DNA of 8,469 nucleotides from Acidobacteriota bacterium (lineage in GTDB: Bacteria; Actinomycetota; Acidimicrobiia; Spongiisociales; UBA5794). The stretch is from NCBI GenBank assembly GCA_022574065.1, contig JACZST010000076.1, forward strand, positions 1 through 8,469. Reading direction: 5' to 3'. This document shows positions 6,503 through 8,469 of this stretch, one piece after another. The notes beneath the pieces were generated by a model that was not told the DNA's origin, did no database searches, and saw nothing but the letters and a program-made list of their open reading frames with translations. The position numbers and the translations under genes were made by a program. The stretch's first letter is position 1, and every line of letters starts with the position of its first letter.

Positions 6503-7101
6503 AGCCGGTTTCCGTCGTCGAGGGTCAGATGGTGCCGTTGCCTCACGCCAACATCGATACCGATCAGATCATCCCCAAGCAGTTCCTCAAAGGCGTGAAA
6601 CGCACCGGCCTGGGGCCGAACCTGTTCTACGACTGGGCCCACGACGAGGAGGGCGAGGTCGTGTCGGGGTTCGTGCTCAACCGGCCGGAGTATGCGGAGG
6701 CGGCGGTGCTCGTTGCCGGTCCCAACTTCGGCTGCGGTTCATCCCGAGAGCACGCGGTGTGGTCGTTGGCCGACGCAGGGTTCGAGGCGATCCTGGCGCC
6801 CTCGTTCGGACCGATCCTGGAGAACAACTGCTACCAGAACGGGTTGCTGCCGGTGGTGCTCGCCGACGACGACGCAGAGGAGTTCGCCAAGCTTGCTGCC
6901 GATCCTGCCAACTCGGTGACGATTGACCTGCCCGCCCAGCGGGTGTCATCCGGCGACTTCACCGCCAGCTTCGAAATCGATCCCCATGTCAAGGAGCGCC
7001 TGCTCAATGGCTGGGATCAGGTCGACATCACGCTGCAATCCGTCGCCGACATCGACACCTACGAGTCGTCCCGCCCACGCTTCATGCCCGCCCTCGGCTA
7101 G
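6499..7101 (+). CDS. leuD: 3-isopropylmalate dehydratase small subunit LeuD
   Basis: Small (swivelling-domain) subunit that combines with LeuC to form active isopropylmalate isomerase. The product has 200 residues, typical for bacterial LeuD. NIDTDQIIPKQFLKGVKRTGLG (from about residue 18), LFYDW, FGCGSSREHAVWSLADAGFEAILAPSFG and NCYQNGLLPVVL are present in order and match the family closely; the GCGSSREH loop takes part in substrate binding. The ATG lies in an ATGA overlap with the leuC stop, which assures equal production of the two subunits. The stop is TAG, whereas the upstream genes use TGA. It is the last gene of the rightward group and converges on argH across a 223-bp spacer. Confidence 0.97.
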   Translation: MKPVSVVEGQMVPLPHANIDTDQIIPKQFLKGVKRTGLGPNLFYDWAHDEEGEVVSGFVLNRPEYAEAAVLVAGPNFGCGSSREHAVWSLADAGFEAILAPSFGPILENNCYQNGLLPVVLADDDAEEFAKLAADPANSVTIDLPAQRVSSGDFTASFEIDPHVKERLLNGWDQVDITLQSVADIDTYESSRPRFMPALG

Positions 7102-7145
7102 AGAGTGCACCGATAGGTGACCGGTCGTCGCGGCAGAGGTGGAGC

Positions 7146-7181
7146 CCTTGTTTTCCCGCTCTTGCCACTGCGTGGCAGGCC
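7146..7181. repeat. Imperfect 36-nt repeat, copy 1
   Basis: This segment matches 7244-7279 at 29 of 36 positions with a constant 98-nt offset and no gaps. The core TTTCCCGCTCTTGCC (7152-7166) differs from copy 2 at one base. Both copies can fold a hairpin from their right half, and two of the differences keep pairing (here T-A where copy 2 has T-G, and T-G where copy 2 has C-G). It lies in the non-coding leuD-argH spacer. Its wider distribution in the genome is unknown. Confidence 0.6.
7161..7179. terminator. Hairpin between convergent leuD and argH
   Basis: TGCCAC-TGC-GTGGCA (7163-7177) is a perfect 6-bp palindrome with a 3-nt loop, extendable by a G-T pair and a C-G pair to 7161-7179. It sits 60 nt after leuD and about 145 nt after the argH stop. 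No T tract follows on either strand, so it would be an actinobacterial-type stem without a U tail, possibly bidirectional. Its role as a terminator is inferred from position. Confidence 0.35.
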
Positions 7182-7243
7182 GCTCGGGCCCCGGCTCAGC
7201 GAAGTTCTCTGGTCGTCGAGGCACGGCGATCGCATCCGCTTCG

Positions 7244-7279
7244 CCTTCGTTTCCCGCTCCTGCCTCTTCGCGGCGGGCC
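7244..7279. repeat. Imperfect 36-nt repeat, copy 2
   Basis: Second copy of the spacer repeat, with core TTTCCCGCTCCTGCC (7250-7264). CCTGCC (7259-7264) can pair with GGCGGG (7272-7277) through one G-T wobble, in the same place as the hairpin of copy 1. The remainder of the 7102-7324 spacer shows no plausible gene, RNA gene or T-rich terminator. Confidence 0.55.
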
Positions 7280-7324
7280 TGTCCTCGTCGACTCGGGTCG
7301 GATCGCGCCCCATTTGCGGAGCCT

Positions 7325-8469
<1,145 letters not shown>

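Overview
This window is a compact amino-acid biosynthesis locus from a GC-rich bacterium. Six of its eight genes are complete. The lysA gene runs off the left edge without its 3' end, and argH runs off the right edge without its 5' end. The strong G/C third-position bias, the GEDA motif in ArgB, the GTG start and scarce Shine-Dalgarno sequences point to Actinomycetota, possibly a deep or uncultured class such as Acidimicrobiia. That placement is inference; no rRNA or other taxonomic marker is present.

Layout. Minus strand, bases 1-2876, read leftward: argJ, argR, then lysA (3' end outside), closely spaced as one probable operon. Bases 2877-3128 are a 252-bp AT-rich divergent control region. 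Plus strand, 3129-7101: argC and argB (4-bp ATGA overlap), a 75-bp gap with a possible internal promoter, then leuC and leuD (4-bp ATGA overlap). Bases 7102-7324 are a convergent, non-coding spacer with hairpins and two copies of a diverged 36-nt repeat. Minus strand, 7325-8469: the C-terminal four fifths of argH.

Function. ArgB, ArgC and ArgJ supply the acetylated steps of ornithine synthesis, and ArgH performs the last step of arginine synthesis. ArgR is the arginine-sensing repressor and probably acts on the divergent region that drives both its own operon and argCB. LeuC and LeuD form isopropylmalate isomerase of leucine synthesis. LysA makes lysine from meso-diaminopimelate. The usual actinobacterial argCJBDFRGH cluster is therefore rearranged: argJ-argR are divergent from argCB, argH is convergent, argD/F/G are not here, and leucine and lysine genes are attached.

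No defence system, mobile element, CRISPR array, tRNA or rRNA was seen. The enzymes belong to ordinary families. What deserves a second look is the divergent control region: overlapping promoter-like elements, a perfect inverted repeat, short upstream ORFs whose stop codons overlap the starts of both argJ and argC, and an arginine-rich leader frame with two mutually exclusive hairpins. The leuD-argH spacer repeat and several substitutions in conserved motifs of ArgH, ArgB and ArgR also merit checking.
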